Positions 51,711 to 60,378 of a stretch of DNA of 64,000 bases are shown in pieces. Made by a program: the position numbers and the translations under genes. The stretch's first letter is position 1. The number at the start of each line of letters is the position of its first letter. Under the pieces are notes generated by a model. That model made no database searches. It was not told the origin of the DNA and saw nothing but the letters and a program-made list of their open reading frames with translations. This DNA is from SpSt-398 sp041752235 (GTDB lineage Bacteria; Bacteroidota; Bacteroidia; Chitinophagales; Chitinophagaceae), in contig JBGSHM010000023.1 of assembly GCA_041752235.1 (NCBI GenBank), positions 74,131 through 138,130 on the forward strand, given 5' to 3'.

Positions 51711-53276
51711 ATGAAAGTGAAAAGCTTATTAATCCTATTATCCTCAGCCGTTTTGCTGGTTTCCTGTAAGGGAAAGGGACTTTTTGGAAAAAAGAAGTAC
51801 GAAAAGTCGGAAGTAACAGGCTGGAACTACAATGACAAGAAAATGGGTGGTTACCAGGTCGCAAAATCCCGTGAACAGGGATTAGGGCCGGGCCTCGTAT
51901 TCGTACCTGGTGGAACCTTCACCATGGGACAAACCGAGGAAGATGTGATGTCCGATTACAACAACGTATCCCGTCGTGTAACCGTGACGTCCTTCTACAT
52001 TGACCGCACCGAAGTAGCCAACGTACACTACCGCGAGTACATCCATTGGTTGAACCGCGTGTTCGACCCCCAGGCTGATCCTGCTTACCAGCAGATCGTG
52101 GATGCTGCCCTGCCAGATACCCTGGTATGGCGCTCGGAGTTGAGCTACAATGAACCCCTGGTGGAATATTATTTCCGTCACCCCTCCTTCAACGAATACC
52201 CTGTAGTGGGTGTAACCTGGAGACAAGCCTATGATTTCTGTCTCTGGCGCAGTGACCGGGTGAATGAAGGTGTCCTGATGAACAAGGGCTACCTCAACAG
52301 CCAGACCATCCAGGCCCAACAAGGTCAGGATAACTTCACGACTAAATCCTACCTGCTTGGATTGTACACGAACGTACAGCCCGGTAAGGTGGCTAAAAAA
52401 GATAAACTTCAGTCTCCCATGGGTACACCTCGTACCACAGTGAGTTTTGAAGATGGTATCCTTCTCCCCGATTATCGTCTGCCTTTTGAAGCAGAGTGGG
52501 AATATGCAGCCTACGGTTATGTTGGCCAGAACCCCCGCCCCAGCCCGAAAGAAGGAAAGCGTGGTGAGGAGTTGATCATGAACAAACAAATTTACCCCTG
52601 GAGCCAAAATGTAAATGGTCTCCGCGATACACGTCGTGGTTCCTGGCAGGGTTCCTTCCTCGCAAACTTTAAAAGAGGAAATGGTGACTACGCGGGTGTA
52701 GCCGGTGGTCTGAACGATGACGCCATCTATACCGCTCCGGTCAAAGCTTTCTTCCCGAATAATTTCGGTTTGTATAACATGGCCGGTAACGTGAGCGAGT
52801 GGGTAATGGACGTTTATCGTCCTGTAACCTGGGATTATGATGATGTAGCCTCTTTCCGTGGTAACAAATTTGATAAGCTTTATATCGCCGATTCTACTTC
52901 TTCTGATCCTACTACCCGGTATGAACTGGATAGCCTGGGTCGTGTGAAGAAATCATTTGTATCTGATGCCGAAAGCCGTAGCCGCCGTAACTACCAGCGT
53001 GGTAATGTGATCAACTTCCTGGATGGTGACTCCCTTTCACAAGCATCCTATGGTTATGGTCAAACAACCCTGATCAGTGACAAATCAAGAGTGTTCAAAG
53101 GTGGTAGCTGGAATGACATGGCCTACTGGCTGAGCCCCGGCACCCGTCGCTTCATGGAAGAAGATCAGGCTAGTTCTACTGTAGGCTTCCGTTGCGCCAT
53201 GGACCGCATGGGTAGCACCGAAGGTAATGGTCGCAAGACCGGACAGTGGTGGAAAAGCCGCAAACAAAAACGCTAA
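51711..53276 (+). CDS. gldJ: Gliding motility lipoprotein GldJ (SUMF1/FGE-sulfatase domain)
   Basis: 521 aa. Lipoprotein signal with LLVSC (Cys 19). Formylglycine-generating-enzyme-like fold: VFVPGGTFTMGQTEED, EVANVHYREYIHW, YPVVGVTWRQAYDFCLWRS, RLPFEAEWEYAAYG, LYNMAGNVSEWVMDV, VFKGGSWNDMAYWLSPGTRR and STVGFRCAMD. GldK is a paralogue, but the neighbourhood porV-porU divergent from this gene followed by murF is that of gldJ in F. johnsoniae. It forms part of the gliding/T9SS rings under the outer membrane. A strong terminator follows. Confidence 0.9.
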   Translation: MKVKSLLILLSSAVLLVSCKGKGLFGKKKYEKSEVTGWNYNDKKMGGYQVAKSREQGLGPGLVFVPGGTFTMGQTEEDVMSDYNNVSRRVTVTSFYIDRTEVANVHYREYIHWLNRVFDPQADPAYQQIVDAALPDTLVWRSELSYNEPLVEYYFRHPSFNEYPVVGVTWRQAYDFCLWRSDRVNEGVLMNKGYLNSQTIQAQQGQDNFTTKSYLLGLYTNVQPGKVAKKDKLQSPMGTPRTTVSFEDGILLPDYRLPFEAEWEYAAYGYVGQNPRPSPKEGKRGEELIMNKQIYPWSQNVNGLRDTRRGSWQGSFLANFKRGNGDYAGVAGGLNDDAIYTAPVKAFFPNNFGLYNMAGNVSEWVMDVYRPVTWDYDDVASFRGNKFDKLYIADSTSSDPTTRYELDSLGRVKKSFVSDAESRSRRNYQRGNVINFLDGDSLSQASYGYGQTTLISDKSRVFKGGSWNDMAYWLSPGTRRFMEEDQASSTVGFRCAMDRMGSTEGNGRKTGQWWKSRKQKR

Positions 53277-53301
53277 TAAGCTTTCACGTTATTCATAAAT
53301 G

Positions 53302-53330
53302 AAGCCCCGGATTTTTCCGGGGCTTTTTTT
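53302..53330 (+). terminator. Rho-independent terminator of gldJ
   Basis: AAGCCCCGG (53302-53310), loop ATTTTT, CCGGGGCTT (53317-53325), then a T run to 53330. GC-rich 9-bp stem; textbook form. Confidence 0.93.
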
Positions 53331-53347
53331 ATACTTTACTTTGTATC

Positions 53348-54625
53348 ATGACCATTCCTGAATTGTATCAACTGTTTCTCGCACACCCCTCCGTGCAAAC
53401 CGACACCCGCAAATTTCAATCAGGTGATATCTTCTTTGCCTTAAAAGGACCCAGTTTTAATGGCAATGCCTTTGCCCAACAAGCCGTTGAAAGCGGCGCA
53501 GCCTATGCCGTGATCGATGAAAAAGAATTTGAGATCCCGGGTAAGACGATCCTGGTGAATGATGTATTAACTACGTTGCAGGAACTGGCCAAACATCACC
53601 GACTTCAGTTTACCTCCATCCCTTTTTTGGCCATTACAGGCAGCAATGGAAAGACAACAACCAAGGAATTGATTCATGCGGTCTTATCCACCACTTTCAA
53701 GACCTATACTACAGAAGGCAATCTGAATAATCACATCGGTGTACCACTTACCCTGTTAAAGGTTAGAGCCGATGCCGAAATGGTGATCATTGAAATGGGC
53801 GCCAATCACCAAAAGGAAATTGCCGGCTATTGTACCTATGCTTTGCCCACCCATGGATTGATCACAAACTGCGGTAAAGCCCACCTTGAAGGTTTTGGTG
53901 GCGTTGAAGGTGTGCGAAAAGGAAAAGGCGAACTCTTTGACCATTTGCGCGCCCATGGTGGTACAGCCTTTATCATGGAGGATTATGATTATCTGCACAG
54001 CATGAGCCAGGGAATAAAAGAAGTGTTTCAATATGGCACACAACAAGGTGACCTGACGGGTGAGATTGTTAAGAGCGAACCTTTTGCCGAAGTGATGATC
54101 ACCAAAGGGTCAAACACAGGGCTGATTCAAACACAATTAGTAGGTGATTATAACCTTCCCAATATCCTGGCAGCGGTAGCGGTGGGCAAATATTTTCAGG
54201 TGGCAGATGAGAAAATCAAACAGGCCATTGAAAATTACGCCCCATCCAATAGTCGATCGCAATTGGTGAAAAAAGGTACTAATTCCATCATCCTGGATGC
54301 CTATAATGCCAACCCCAGTAGTATGAAACTGGCCATAGAGAATTTTGCCCGGTCCTACTCCGGAAAAAAAATACTCCTTCTGGGCGCCATGGCGGAATTG
54401 GGCGATGAAAGCCTGCAGGAACACGAGGCCATCATTGACCTCATAAGCAAGTATACATGGGAGAAAGTTGTTTTAGTAGGCGGTGATTTTGCCAAACTAT
54501 CTCACCCCTATCTCCAATTTGAAACCGCCAAAGAGGTCGGAGCCTGGTTGAAGGTACATCCGGTGGAAGAAGCGCATTTACTGGTGAAAGGAAGCCGGTC
54601 CATGCGAATGGAAGATGCGATATGA
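53348..54625 (+). CDS. murF: UDP-N-acetylmuramoyl-tripeptide--D-alanyl-D-alanine ligase
   Basis: Last cytoplasmic amino-acid addition of peptidoglycan precursor synthesis. The ATP loop TGSNGKTTTK is at 98-107. The middle ligase domain has EMGANHQKEI and TNCGKAHLEGFGG. The C-terminal domain has DAYNANPSSMKLAIENFA, with LLGAMAELGDES and VKGSRSMRMED. 425 aa. It follows gldJ by 71 nt but after the terminator, so it probably has its own promoter. Confidence 0.96.
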   Translation: MTIPELYQLFLAHPSVQTDTRKFQSGDIFFALKGPSFNGNAFAQQAVESGAAYAVIDEKEFEIPGKTILVNDVLTTLQELAKHHRLQFTSIPFLAITGSNGKTTTKELIHAVLSTTFKTYTTEGNLNNHIGVPLTLLKVRADAEMVIIEMGANHQKEIAGYCTYALPTHGLITNCGKAHLEGFGGVEGVRKGKGELFDHLRAHGGTAFIMEDYDYLHSMSQGIKEVFQYGTQQGDLTGEIVKSEPFAEVMITKGSNTGLIQTQLVGDYNLPNILAAVAVGKYFQVADEKIKQAIENYAPSNSRSQLVKKGTNSIILDAYNANPSSMKLAIENFARSYSGKKILLLGAMAELGDESLQEHEAIIDLISKYTWEKVVLVGGDFAKLSHPYLQFETAKEVGAWLKVHPVEEAHLLVKGSRSMRMEDAI

Positions 54626-54653
54626 AGAGGGTTTATATAATTATGTAAATTTT

Positions 54654-54914
54654 CTATTTCGCATAGTGAAACCTGCATTGAAGGATATGAAGCCTATTTT
54701 CTCTGACCGCATATACACAACGATGTTCCTCAGTGATACGTCTGCTCCAGCAGCCTGCATAGTTACCTTTTAGTCCCTCAGGTTTTCCCAGCCCTTTGTA
54801 TGGATCCCGAATAGTATCCTTTAAAAGCAAGTTGATTCTATGTAATATCTTCTTATCCTTTTCCTGCCAATAAAGATAATCTTCCCACGCATGGGTTTGA
54901 AAAACTAACTCCAT
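54654..54914 (-). CDS. yoeB: Txe/YoeB family mRNA-interferase toxin
   Basis: 86 aa RelE-superfamily endoribonuclease that cleaves mRNA at the ribosomal A site. Family features are HAWEDYLYWQEKDKKILHRINLLLKD, GKPEGLKGNYAGCWSRRITEEHRCVY (catalytic Glu/Arg region) and the C-terminal RFHY with the catalytic His. All are intact, so it looks active. Start 1 nt after the antitoxin stop. Confidence 0.93.
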   Translation of the reverse strand: MELVFQTHAWEDYLYWQEKDKKILHRINLLLKDTIRDPYKGLGKPEGLKGNYAGCWSRRITEEHRCVYAVRENRLHILQCRFHYAK

Positions 54915-54915
54915 T

Positions 54916-55167
54916 TCAATCGATTAATTTTTTCTTCACATACTTTCCTTTATTCATTTCTTCAATAGCCTCATCTAAACGCTTGCGGTTTGCCTTGGTG
55001 CTACCCAGATGCAAAGTCTCCATTATGCTATTATATTCATCCAGACTAATTACGACCACATTCTTTCCTTTACTCCTCGATACAACTACAATATCCCCGT
55101 CATCATTCACCATATTCAGGTTCTCTGCGAGGTTGTTTCGAAATTCAGAATAATTGACTACTTTCAT
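54916..55167 (-). CDS. yefM: YefM/Phd family antitoxin
   Basis: 83 aa. The N-terminal DNA-binding fold has MKVVNYSEFRNNLAENLNMVNDDGDIVVVSRSKGKNVVVISLDEYNSIMETLHL. The C-terminal acidic/basic tail (DEAIEEMNKGKYVKKKLID) is the toxin-binding part. First gene of the pair, with an operator touching its start codon. Confidence 0.93.
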   Translation of the reverse strand: MKVVNYSEFRNNLAENLNMVNDDGDIVVVSRSKGKNVVVISLDEYNSIMETLHLGSTKANRKRLDEAIEEMNKGKYVKKKLID

Positions 55168-55169
55168 AC

Positions 55170-55215
55170 GTACTTATTTAAGTACAAAAATAAGTCAATT
55201 TTATTTCTTTGCAAA
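55170..55215 (-). promoter_or_regulatory. Promoter and operator of the yefM-yoeB module
   Basis: On the minus strand TTTG (55212-55215), a 19-nt spacer and TATTTTTG (55185-55192) form a near-perfect Bacteroidota promoter. A palindrome GTACTT-ATTT-AAGTAC (55170-55185) covers the transcription start, and ACTTATTT (55172-55179) also pairs with AAATAAGT (55188-55195). This fits autorepression by the antitoxin-toxin complex. Confidence 0.7.
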
Positions 55216-55294
55216 ACCCTTTTTCTCTCCGGAATTCAGTGAACTTAACCCCTAAAAGCTCTACCTTTATTTTACCAAAAACGAAAAACACCTT

Positions 55295-58200
55295 TTGACT
55301 GCCCGTCTCCTCAAAACGCTCCTGCTTTTTGCCCTGGGAATCTGTTTATTTCAACCCCTGGCGGCGCAGCTAACCGTAAACCCCAATACAGACCCCATTT
55401 CACTGGCCCGGATCATGACCGGATATGGTGTACAGGTATTTAACGCGCAATTCACAGGCGGCAAATTCTCGGCGGGTAGTTTTCAAAACAGCAATAATAA
55501 CCTTTCGCTGGATAGTGGTATCATTCTCACTAATGGCGTAGCCCGATCGCAAGGCACACAAACGGGAGCCGATGGTTTTTCGAACCAGATCGCTTCGAAT
55601 GGTTTAGGATTAGCAGGCGATGCACTGCTGGAAGACCTGATCAACAATGTAGCCGAAACCAATGATGCCTGTGTACTGGAGTTTGATTTTATCCCTGCAG
55701 GTGATTCGGTCAGTTTCAAGTTCGTTTTTGCCTCTGAAGAATACCCGGATTATAATTGCACCCCTTTTAGTGATCTGTTTGCCTTTGTGATCACCGGTCC
55801 GGGATTTCCGCGTGGACAAAATCTGGCACTGGTGCCTGGCACCCAGGTACCCGTAGCAATCAATAGTATCAATAATGGTACACCTGGCCCCGGTGGACAA
55901 TTAAGTTTCTGTCAAATGCTTGGGCCGGGCTCTCCTTTTCGGAACCTGTACGTAGATAATAGCAATGCAAACATCACCTATAATGGCATGACCGTTACGT
56001 TAAATGCCGGTATAAAGGTTACGCCCTGCGTTACGTATCACCTTAAACTCGCCATTGCCGATCTTTCAGACGATATCATGGATTCAGGCGTATTTATTCA
56101 GGCCAATAGTTTTAACTCCACCTTTGCCCGATTTGAATACAACGGCAGCCGCGATGCGAATAACAAACCCTATCTCGTTGAAGGTTGTGATAATGGATCA
56201 CTCCTCAAGATTCTATATTCCTCAAAAGTACCAGCTCCTACTGCGGTTCGCCTAAGCTTTTTTGGTAGTACAGCCGACCCGGAAGTGGATGTGAACCCAC
56301 CATTATGGGAATTTCAAACCTTTGCTGCCAATGACTCGATCATCAGTCTTCCCCTATCCGCCATGCAGGATAATCTCCCGGAGGGATTAGAAAAGCTTGT
56401 GATCAAAGTAGCGCCAATGATCTGTGGCAATGGCTTTGATACAGACAGTATTGAGATCGATATCCGTGAATTTCTCGAGTTGACGATCAACCCACCCAAC
56501 CCGGTGGTTTGTGAGGGTAATTCCATTCAATTGACCGCCAATCAACCCGGGCTATCCAATTTCAATTGGCCACCACGAGATTATCTCAGCGGGTTCACCA
56601 TTTCAAACCCCATTTGTACACCACTGGATACCATCACCTATACCGTTACCGGAGAATTTGCACCCGGTTGTCGGGCGCAGGGTTTTGTTTTTGTAGATAT
56701 AAAAAGCGCTGCCTCTCTGGCACTTGCCAAAACACATATAGGTTGTATTCCTAACAGTGGGACAATCACGGTACAGGCCAGCAGTGCCTGGGTCAATCCG
56801 GAGTACTCCATAAACGGATCACCCTTTTCACCGGGCAATCAATTTACGGGACTTGTACCCGGGCATTACATCATTGATGTACGTGATGCCACCGGGTGTA
56901 CGGCACAAAAAGACATTACGCTCGTTCAATTGCCCGCGCTGCAGATCACCGCAGATATCAACCGATCTGCTTCCTGCCTCGGCGAGGATGGGGAGATCAA
57001 GATCAGTGGAAGTGGTGGCCAGGCGCCTTATCTATTTTCAATCGATGGGGTAAACTTTATCGCCAGTTCCATTTTTACTATTACTGGTGGTGCGCAAACT
57101 GTCTATGTCCGTGATGCCTTGAATTGTGTATCCAGTTTGGCCGTCACCATTCCATCAGACCCACCGTTGGTAGTCAATGTGGAGATTACCCCTGATTCCT
57201 GTCGTGGACAGGCAGATGGAACGATCCAACTCAGGGCCTCCGGTGGAACCGGGCAGTTCAGTTACGCTATCGACGGGGGAACTCCCCAAAGTTCATCTTT
57301 GTTTCCTGTGGTAGCAGGACAACATAATGTAACGGTGGAGGACAACCGGGGTTGCAGAAATGCGATGAATGTTACTGTGCCCCTGATCAATAATTTATTT
57401 CTTGACCCGGGGGCGGATACATTGGTTTGTGAAGGCACATCCGTTCGCATGCGCGCGGTCACCAACGCCACCCGTTTTCACTGGGATCCACCAACCGGAT
57501 TAGACGATCCGCTTGCCTTAAATCCATCCGCCTCTCCGTTGAGTACTACCACCTATACCCTCACAGCAGAAAGCGGACTTTGTCAGATACAGGATGCCCT
57601 GACGATCACATTCATACGCGCGCCGGTGACACAAGCCGGCCCCGACCAGGTAATTTGCAACGAAGGAGAAACAACGATCAGTGGTACCGGCAATGGTTTA
57701 TTGACCTGGCAACCTGAGTATTTGTTTGCAAACCCTGGACAACCTACCCAGCGAGTAAAACCAGCCCAAACCACCACCTATTGGCTACAGGCTGTCAATG
57801 AAATAGGTTGCCGATCTGTTCGTCCCGACTCTGTAACGATCACCGTTCTTCCTCCGCTTACTGTCAGTGCCGGACCAGACACCATCGCGGCCATTGGCCA
57901 AACCATCCAACTAAAGGGGCAAGGAAGCGATCCGGGTGACCAGTTCTTATGGACACCTGCCACCGGTCTTTCGGATCCAACGCTCGCTGAACCGCTGGCT
58001 ACGATCACCCAGGATATAATCTATTCCCTTCGGGTGACCAATGCTGCCGGCTGCACCGATACGGATACCGTCAAAATAAGGGCTTTCAAAGGGCCTGAGA
58101 TCTATGTCCCAAGTGCCTTTACCCCCAATGGCGATGGAAAGAATGATATCCTGCGTGCACTCCCGGCAGGCGTTCAACAATTCCACTATTTCAGGGTTTA

Positions 58201-58369
58201 TAACAGGTGGGGGCAATTGGTGTTTCAAACCCAGGATCACCGGATCGGTTGGGATGGAAGGATCAATGGGCAGACACCTGCTACCGCCACCTTTGTTTGG
58301 GTAGCAGAAGGTACCGATTACCTGGGTCAGAGAATGCTGCGAAAGGGTACCGTCGTCCTCATCCGCTAA
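55295..58369 (+). CDS. Large T9SS-secreted protein: choice-of-anchor L domain, repeats, gliding-type C-terminal domain
   Basis: 1024 aa. Signal peptide MTARLLKTLLLFALGICLFQPLAA; the start is TTG 55295, no better start exists. Choice-of-anchor-L-like N-terminal domain (about 30-270: DSGIILTNGVARSQG, FVFASEEYPDYNCTPFSDLFAFVITGPG). Then cadherin/SprB-like repeats of about 75-80 residues (about 400-920), many with the pattern ...YSIDG...G-x-Y/H-x-V-x-V-x-D-x-x-GC. The C-terminal 85 residues, from YVPSAFTPNGDGKNDIL, are a CHU_C/type B T9SS signal. Likely a surface or released adhesin exported by PorV/PorU. No ligand predicted. Confidence 0.92.
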   Translation: MTARLLKTLLLFALGICLFQPLAAQLTVNPNTDPISLARIMTGYGVQVFNAQFTGGKFSAGSFQNSNNNLSLDSGIILTNGVARSQGTQTGADGFSNQIASNGLGLAGDALLEDLINNVAETNDACVLEFDFIPAGDSVSFKFVFASEEYPDYNCTPFSDLFAFVITGPGFPRGQNLALVPGTQVPVAINSINNGTPGPGGQLSFCQMLGPGSPFRNLYVDNSNANITYNGMTVTLNAGIKVTPCVTYHLKLAIADLSDDIMDSGVFIQANSFNSTFARFEYNGSRDANNKPYLVEGCDNGSLLKILYSSKVPAPTAVRLSFFGSTADPEVDVNPPLWEFQTFAANDSIISLPLSAMQDNLPEGLEKLVIKVAPMICGNGFDTDSIEIDIREFLELTINPPNPVVCEGNSIQLTANQPGLSNFNWPPRDYLSGFTISNPICTPLDTITYTVTGEFAPGCRAQGFVFVDIKSAASLALAKTHIGCIPNSGTITVQASSAWVNPEYSINGSPFSPGNQFTGLVPGHYIIDVRDATGCTAQKDITLVQLPALQITADINRSASCLGEDGEIKISGSGGQAPYLFSIDGVNFIASSIFTITGGAQTVYVRDALNCVSSLAVTIPSDPPLVVNVEITPDSCRGQADGTIQLRASGGTGQFSYAIDGGTPQSSSLFPVVAGQHNVTVEDNRGCRNAMNVTVPLINNLFLDPGADTLVCEGTSVRMRAVTNATRFHWDPPTGLDDPLALNPSASPLSTTTYTLTAESGLCQIQDALTITFIRAPVTQAGPDQVICNEGETTISGTGNGLLTWQPEYLFANPGQPTQRVKPAQTTTYWLQAVNEIGCRSVRPDSVTITVLPPLTVSAGPDTIAAIGQTIQLKGQGSDPGDQFLWTPATGLSDPTLAEPLATITQDIIYSLRVTNAAGCTDTDTVKIRAFKGPEIYVPSAFTPNGDGKNDILRALPAGVQQFHYFRVYNRWGQLVFQTQDHRIGWDGRINGQTPATATFVWVAEGTDYLGQRMLRKGTVVLIR

Positions 58370-58412
58370 AGCGAATATTCGCTTCAAGTCCGTCAGAGCT
58401 TTCTTAATTTTG
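58369..58412 (+). promoter_or_regulatory. Putative promoter and operator of the Crp/Fnr gene
   Basis: A perfect 16-nt palindrome AAGCGAATATTCGCTT (58369-58384) overlaps the stop of the upstream gene. About 20 nt later is TAATTTTG (58405-58412), a perfect -7 element 20 nt before the ATG. The half-site differs from TGAY-N4-RTCA although the spacing is similar, so another regulator or autoregulation is possible. Confidence 0.4.
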
Positions 58413-58432
58413 TCATTCATCACTACTTCATT

Positions 58433-59053
58433 ATGGACCTCAAGAAATACTTTCCCCAGTTTGAACCTGAACTACTCGATATCATCGACAAGCAGGCTGT
58501 TGATAAGACATTTGCAGCGGGTGAAACCATCATGCGTACAGGGCAATACATCAAATCAACCATCCTGGTTATCACCGGAAGGATCAAAGTGTACCGGGAG
58601 AATGAGGACGGCGGCGAATTTTTAATGTACTATCTCGGCCCTGGAGAGGCCTGTGCTGTTTCCATGACCTGTGCCATACAATCACGTACCAGCGAAGTAA
58701 CGGCCCGTACGGAGGAAGAAACGGAAGTGATGATGATCCCCATCCAACTGATGGACGACCTGATGAACAAGTATAAGAGCTGGTATCAGTTCGTGGTGCA
58801 GACCTACCGTTCACGGTTTGATGAACTATTGACCGTAATTGATAATATCGCCTTTCGGAATATGGATGAACGCCTGGAGTTTTATATCAAACGCCATGTC
58901 AATGAGACTGGAAAGAAAATTCTAGAACTCTCCCACCAGCAAATAGCGGATGACCTGCATACCTCCAGAGAGGTCATTTCCCGGTTGTTGAAGAAAATGG
59001 AGCAACGAAATTTGGTGAAGCTCCATCGGAATATGGTGGAATACCTTAGCTAG
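58433..59053 (+). CDS. Crp/Fnr family transcriptional regulator
   Basis: 206 aa. The cNMP-binding-like domain is at 25-115 (TILVITGRIKVYRENEDGGEFLMYYLGPGEACAVSMTCAIQ) and the dimer helix about 115-150. The C-terminal HTH has LSHQQIADDLHTSREVISRLLKKMEQRNLV; the recognition helix keeps E-x-x-S-R, the FNR arrangement for reading TGA half-sites. It lacks the FNR-type N-terminal four-Cys Fe-S motif. Instead two cysteines, C74 and C80, sit in the effector pocket. It leads the dps-trxA-persulfide dioxygenase-SQR neighbourhood, so it may sense reactive sulfur or oxidant by thiol chemistry and bind the TGAY-N4-RTCA sites; inference. Confidence 0.9.
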   Translation: MDLKKYFPQFEPELLDIIDKQAVDKTFAAGETIMRTGQYIKSTILVITGRIKVYRENEDGGEFLMYYLGPGEACAVSMTCAIQSRTSEVTARTEEETEVMMIPIQLMDDLMNKYKSWYQFVVQTYRSRFDELLTVIDNIAFRNMDERLEFYIKRHVNETGKKILELSHQQIADDLHTSREVISRLLKKMEQRNLVKLHRNMVEYLS

Positions 59054-59067
59054 TTTTTCCTCAGATG

Positions 59068-59149
59068 TTTTACCGCAAAGACACTAAGGCGCAAAGTGGC
59101 GCTATGGCATCCTGGCGCTCCTTTGTGTCTTAGCGTCTTAGCGGTAAAA
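59068..59149. repeat. Dispersed palindromic element, family A
   Basis: TTTTACCGC (59068-59076) pairs with GCGGTAAAA (59141-59149), with AAGACACTAAGGCGC and GTGTCTTAGCGTCTTAGCGG inside. Between the Crp/Fnr gene and the dps promoter. Confidence 0.85.
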
Positions 59150-59158
59150 TTACATCTT

Positions 59159-59201
59159 TGATTAAAGTCACACCCACTCCCTTGCATATTGCCTACCTTT
59201 A
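59159..59201 (+). promoter_or_regulatory. Promoter of dps with Crp/Fnr-type site
   Basis: TGATTAAAGTCA (59159-59170) fits TGAY-N4-RTCA, then exactly 23 nt, then TACCTTTA (59194-59201), TAnnTTTG with one mismatch. Predicted start near 59208, 12 nt before the ATG. Confidence 0.6.
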
Positions 59202-59219
59202 GTAAGCAAATCAAACATT

Positions 59220-59696
59220 ATGAAAAAGAACAAAATAGGCCTTGACAGCACAAAGGCCCGTAAACTCGCCGAGGACCTCAATATCCTGCTTGCTAATTAT
59301 CAACTTTTCTATATCAATTCCCGTGGGTTTCACTGGAATATCAAGGGCGAAAAATTCTTTGAGCTTCATCTCAAGTTTGAAGAACTCTACACCGATGCCC
59401 AGTTAAAGATTGATGAAGTGGCTGAGCGGATCCTCACGCTGGGACATACCCCTACACATACCTATACTGACTATCTGAAGATCGCAGCCATTAAAGAGAA
59501 GAAAAATGTAACGAATGGGGTGGAAGCCGTAGGTTATGTGGTGGACAGTTTTGGAAAATTGCTTGATCTTGAAAGAAAGATACTTGAGCTTTCTGCCGAA
59601 GCTGCCGATGAAGGAACAAATGCCCTGATGAGTGATTATATCAGGCAACAGGAGAAATTAGTGTGGATGTATTCGGCGTATTTAAATAAAGAATAA
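59220..59696 (+). CDS. dps: Dps family ferritin-like DNA-protection protein
   Basis: 158 aa. Dodecameric mini-ferritin oxidising Fe(II) with peroxide and shielding DNA. The ferroxidase residues at the dimer interface are present: H38 (RGFHWNIKG), H50 (FFELHLKFEELY), and D65/E69 in KIDEVAERILTLG. The N-terminal Lys-rich start could bind DNA. A Crp/Fnr-type site precedes it. The stop codon is followed at once by an AATAAGG repeat. Confidence 0.95.
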   Translation: MKKNKIGLDSTKARKLAEDLNILLANYQLFYINSRGFHWNIKGEKFFELHLKFEELYTDAQLKIDEVAERILTLGHTPTHTYTDYLKIAAIKEKKNVTNGVEAVGYVVDSFGKLLDLERKILELSAEAADEGTNALMSDYIRQQEKLVWMYSAYLNKE

Positions 59697-59760
59697 GGAA
59701 TAAAAAATAAGGAATGAGGAAAGGACAACCTTCCTCATTCCTTATTTTTTATTCCTTATT
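59692..59760. repeat. Inverted repeat with 30-bp perfect stem, AATAAGG family
   Basis: 59692-59721 is the exact reverse complement of 59731-59760, with a 9-nt loop AGGACAACC. It overlaps the dps stop codon (59694-59696) and separates dps from the convergent methyltransferase gene. More degenerate copies follow to 59781. Confidence 0.93.
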
Positions 59761-59784
59761 TATTATTCCTTATTCCTTACTTCC

Positions 59785-60378
59785 TCAAAGCCTTTGTCCG
59801 ATCATGCGCAAAACGGCGGCCGGGCCTTGGTGAAAAGGGCCTTCTTCAAGAACGATTTCTTTTTGACCACATTCTATTAAATGCAGAAAAGGAAAATCAT
59901 CACAGAGTGTGGGGGCATCGTATAACATGTTCTCCTCTTTGGGTCCTCCGCTGGAGAATTGGAGTTGCTCTTTAGCGAATGCTTCCATCACCAGAAATCC
60001 TCCCGGGCGAATGGATTTATATACCTGTTCATGAAAAGACCGGCGAAAAGCCGGGGAGACGTGCGCGTAGATCAACGCAACAGCATCATACTGCTCTTTC
60101 GCCTTGAAATCCGCCAGGTTTTGCAGACGATACTCGATGGTAAGTCCTTCTTTTTGCGCGGTGGCAAGTGCTTTCTCTCTGGCCACTTCGCTAAAATCGA
60201 AGGCGGTTACTTTCCAACCTTTCCGGGCCGCATAGAGGGCATTTCTGCCCTCTCCTTCTGCCGGCAATAACAAACTACCCGGTTCTCGTGTGTCTATGAA
60301 TTGTTTAAAATATTGATTGGGTGCCGTACCATATACGGTATTATGCTCCGCAAACCGCTGGTCCCAGAATGTTTTCAT
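59785..60378 (-). CDS. Class I SAM-dependent methyltransferase (TehB-like)
   Basis: 197 aa. Begins MKTFWDQRFAEHNTVYGTAPNQYF; motif I is GSLLLPAEGEGRNALYAARKGWKVTAFDFSEVA (25-65), then YDAVALIYAHV and RPGGFLVMEAF. The opening DQRF..YG..PN resembles TehB/thiopurine-methyltransferase-like enzymes that methylate small, sometimes chalcogen-containing, molecules. It is co-transcribed with trxA (stop and start share one base, TAATG), so a role with thiols or chalcogens is possible, not shown. Confidence 0.82.
   Translation of the reverse strand: MKTFWDQRFAEHNTVYGTAPNQYFKQFIDTREPGSLLLPAEGEGRNALYAARKGWKVTAFDFSEVAREKALATAQKEGLTIEYRLQNLADFKAKEQYDAVALIYAHVSPAFRRSFHEQVYKSIRPGGFLVMEAFAKEQLQFSSGGPKEENMLYDAPTLCDDFPFLHLIECGQKEIVLEEGPFHQGPAAVLRMIGQRL

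Noticed and set aside
51711..53276. GldK rather than GldJ
   Set aside because: Both have the same fold, but the porU/porV and murF neighbours and the 521-residue length favour GldJ.
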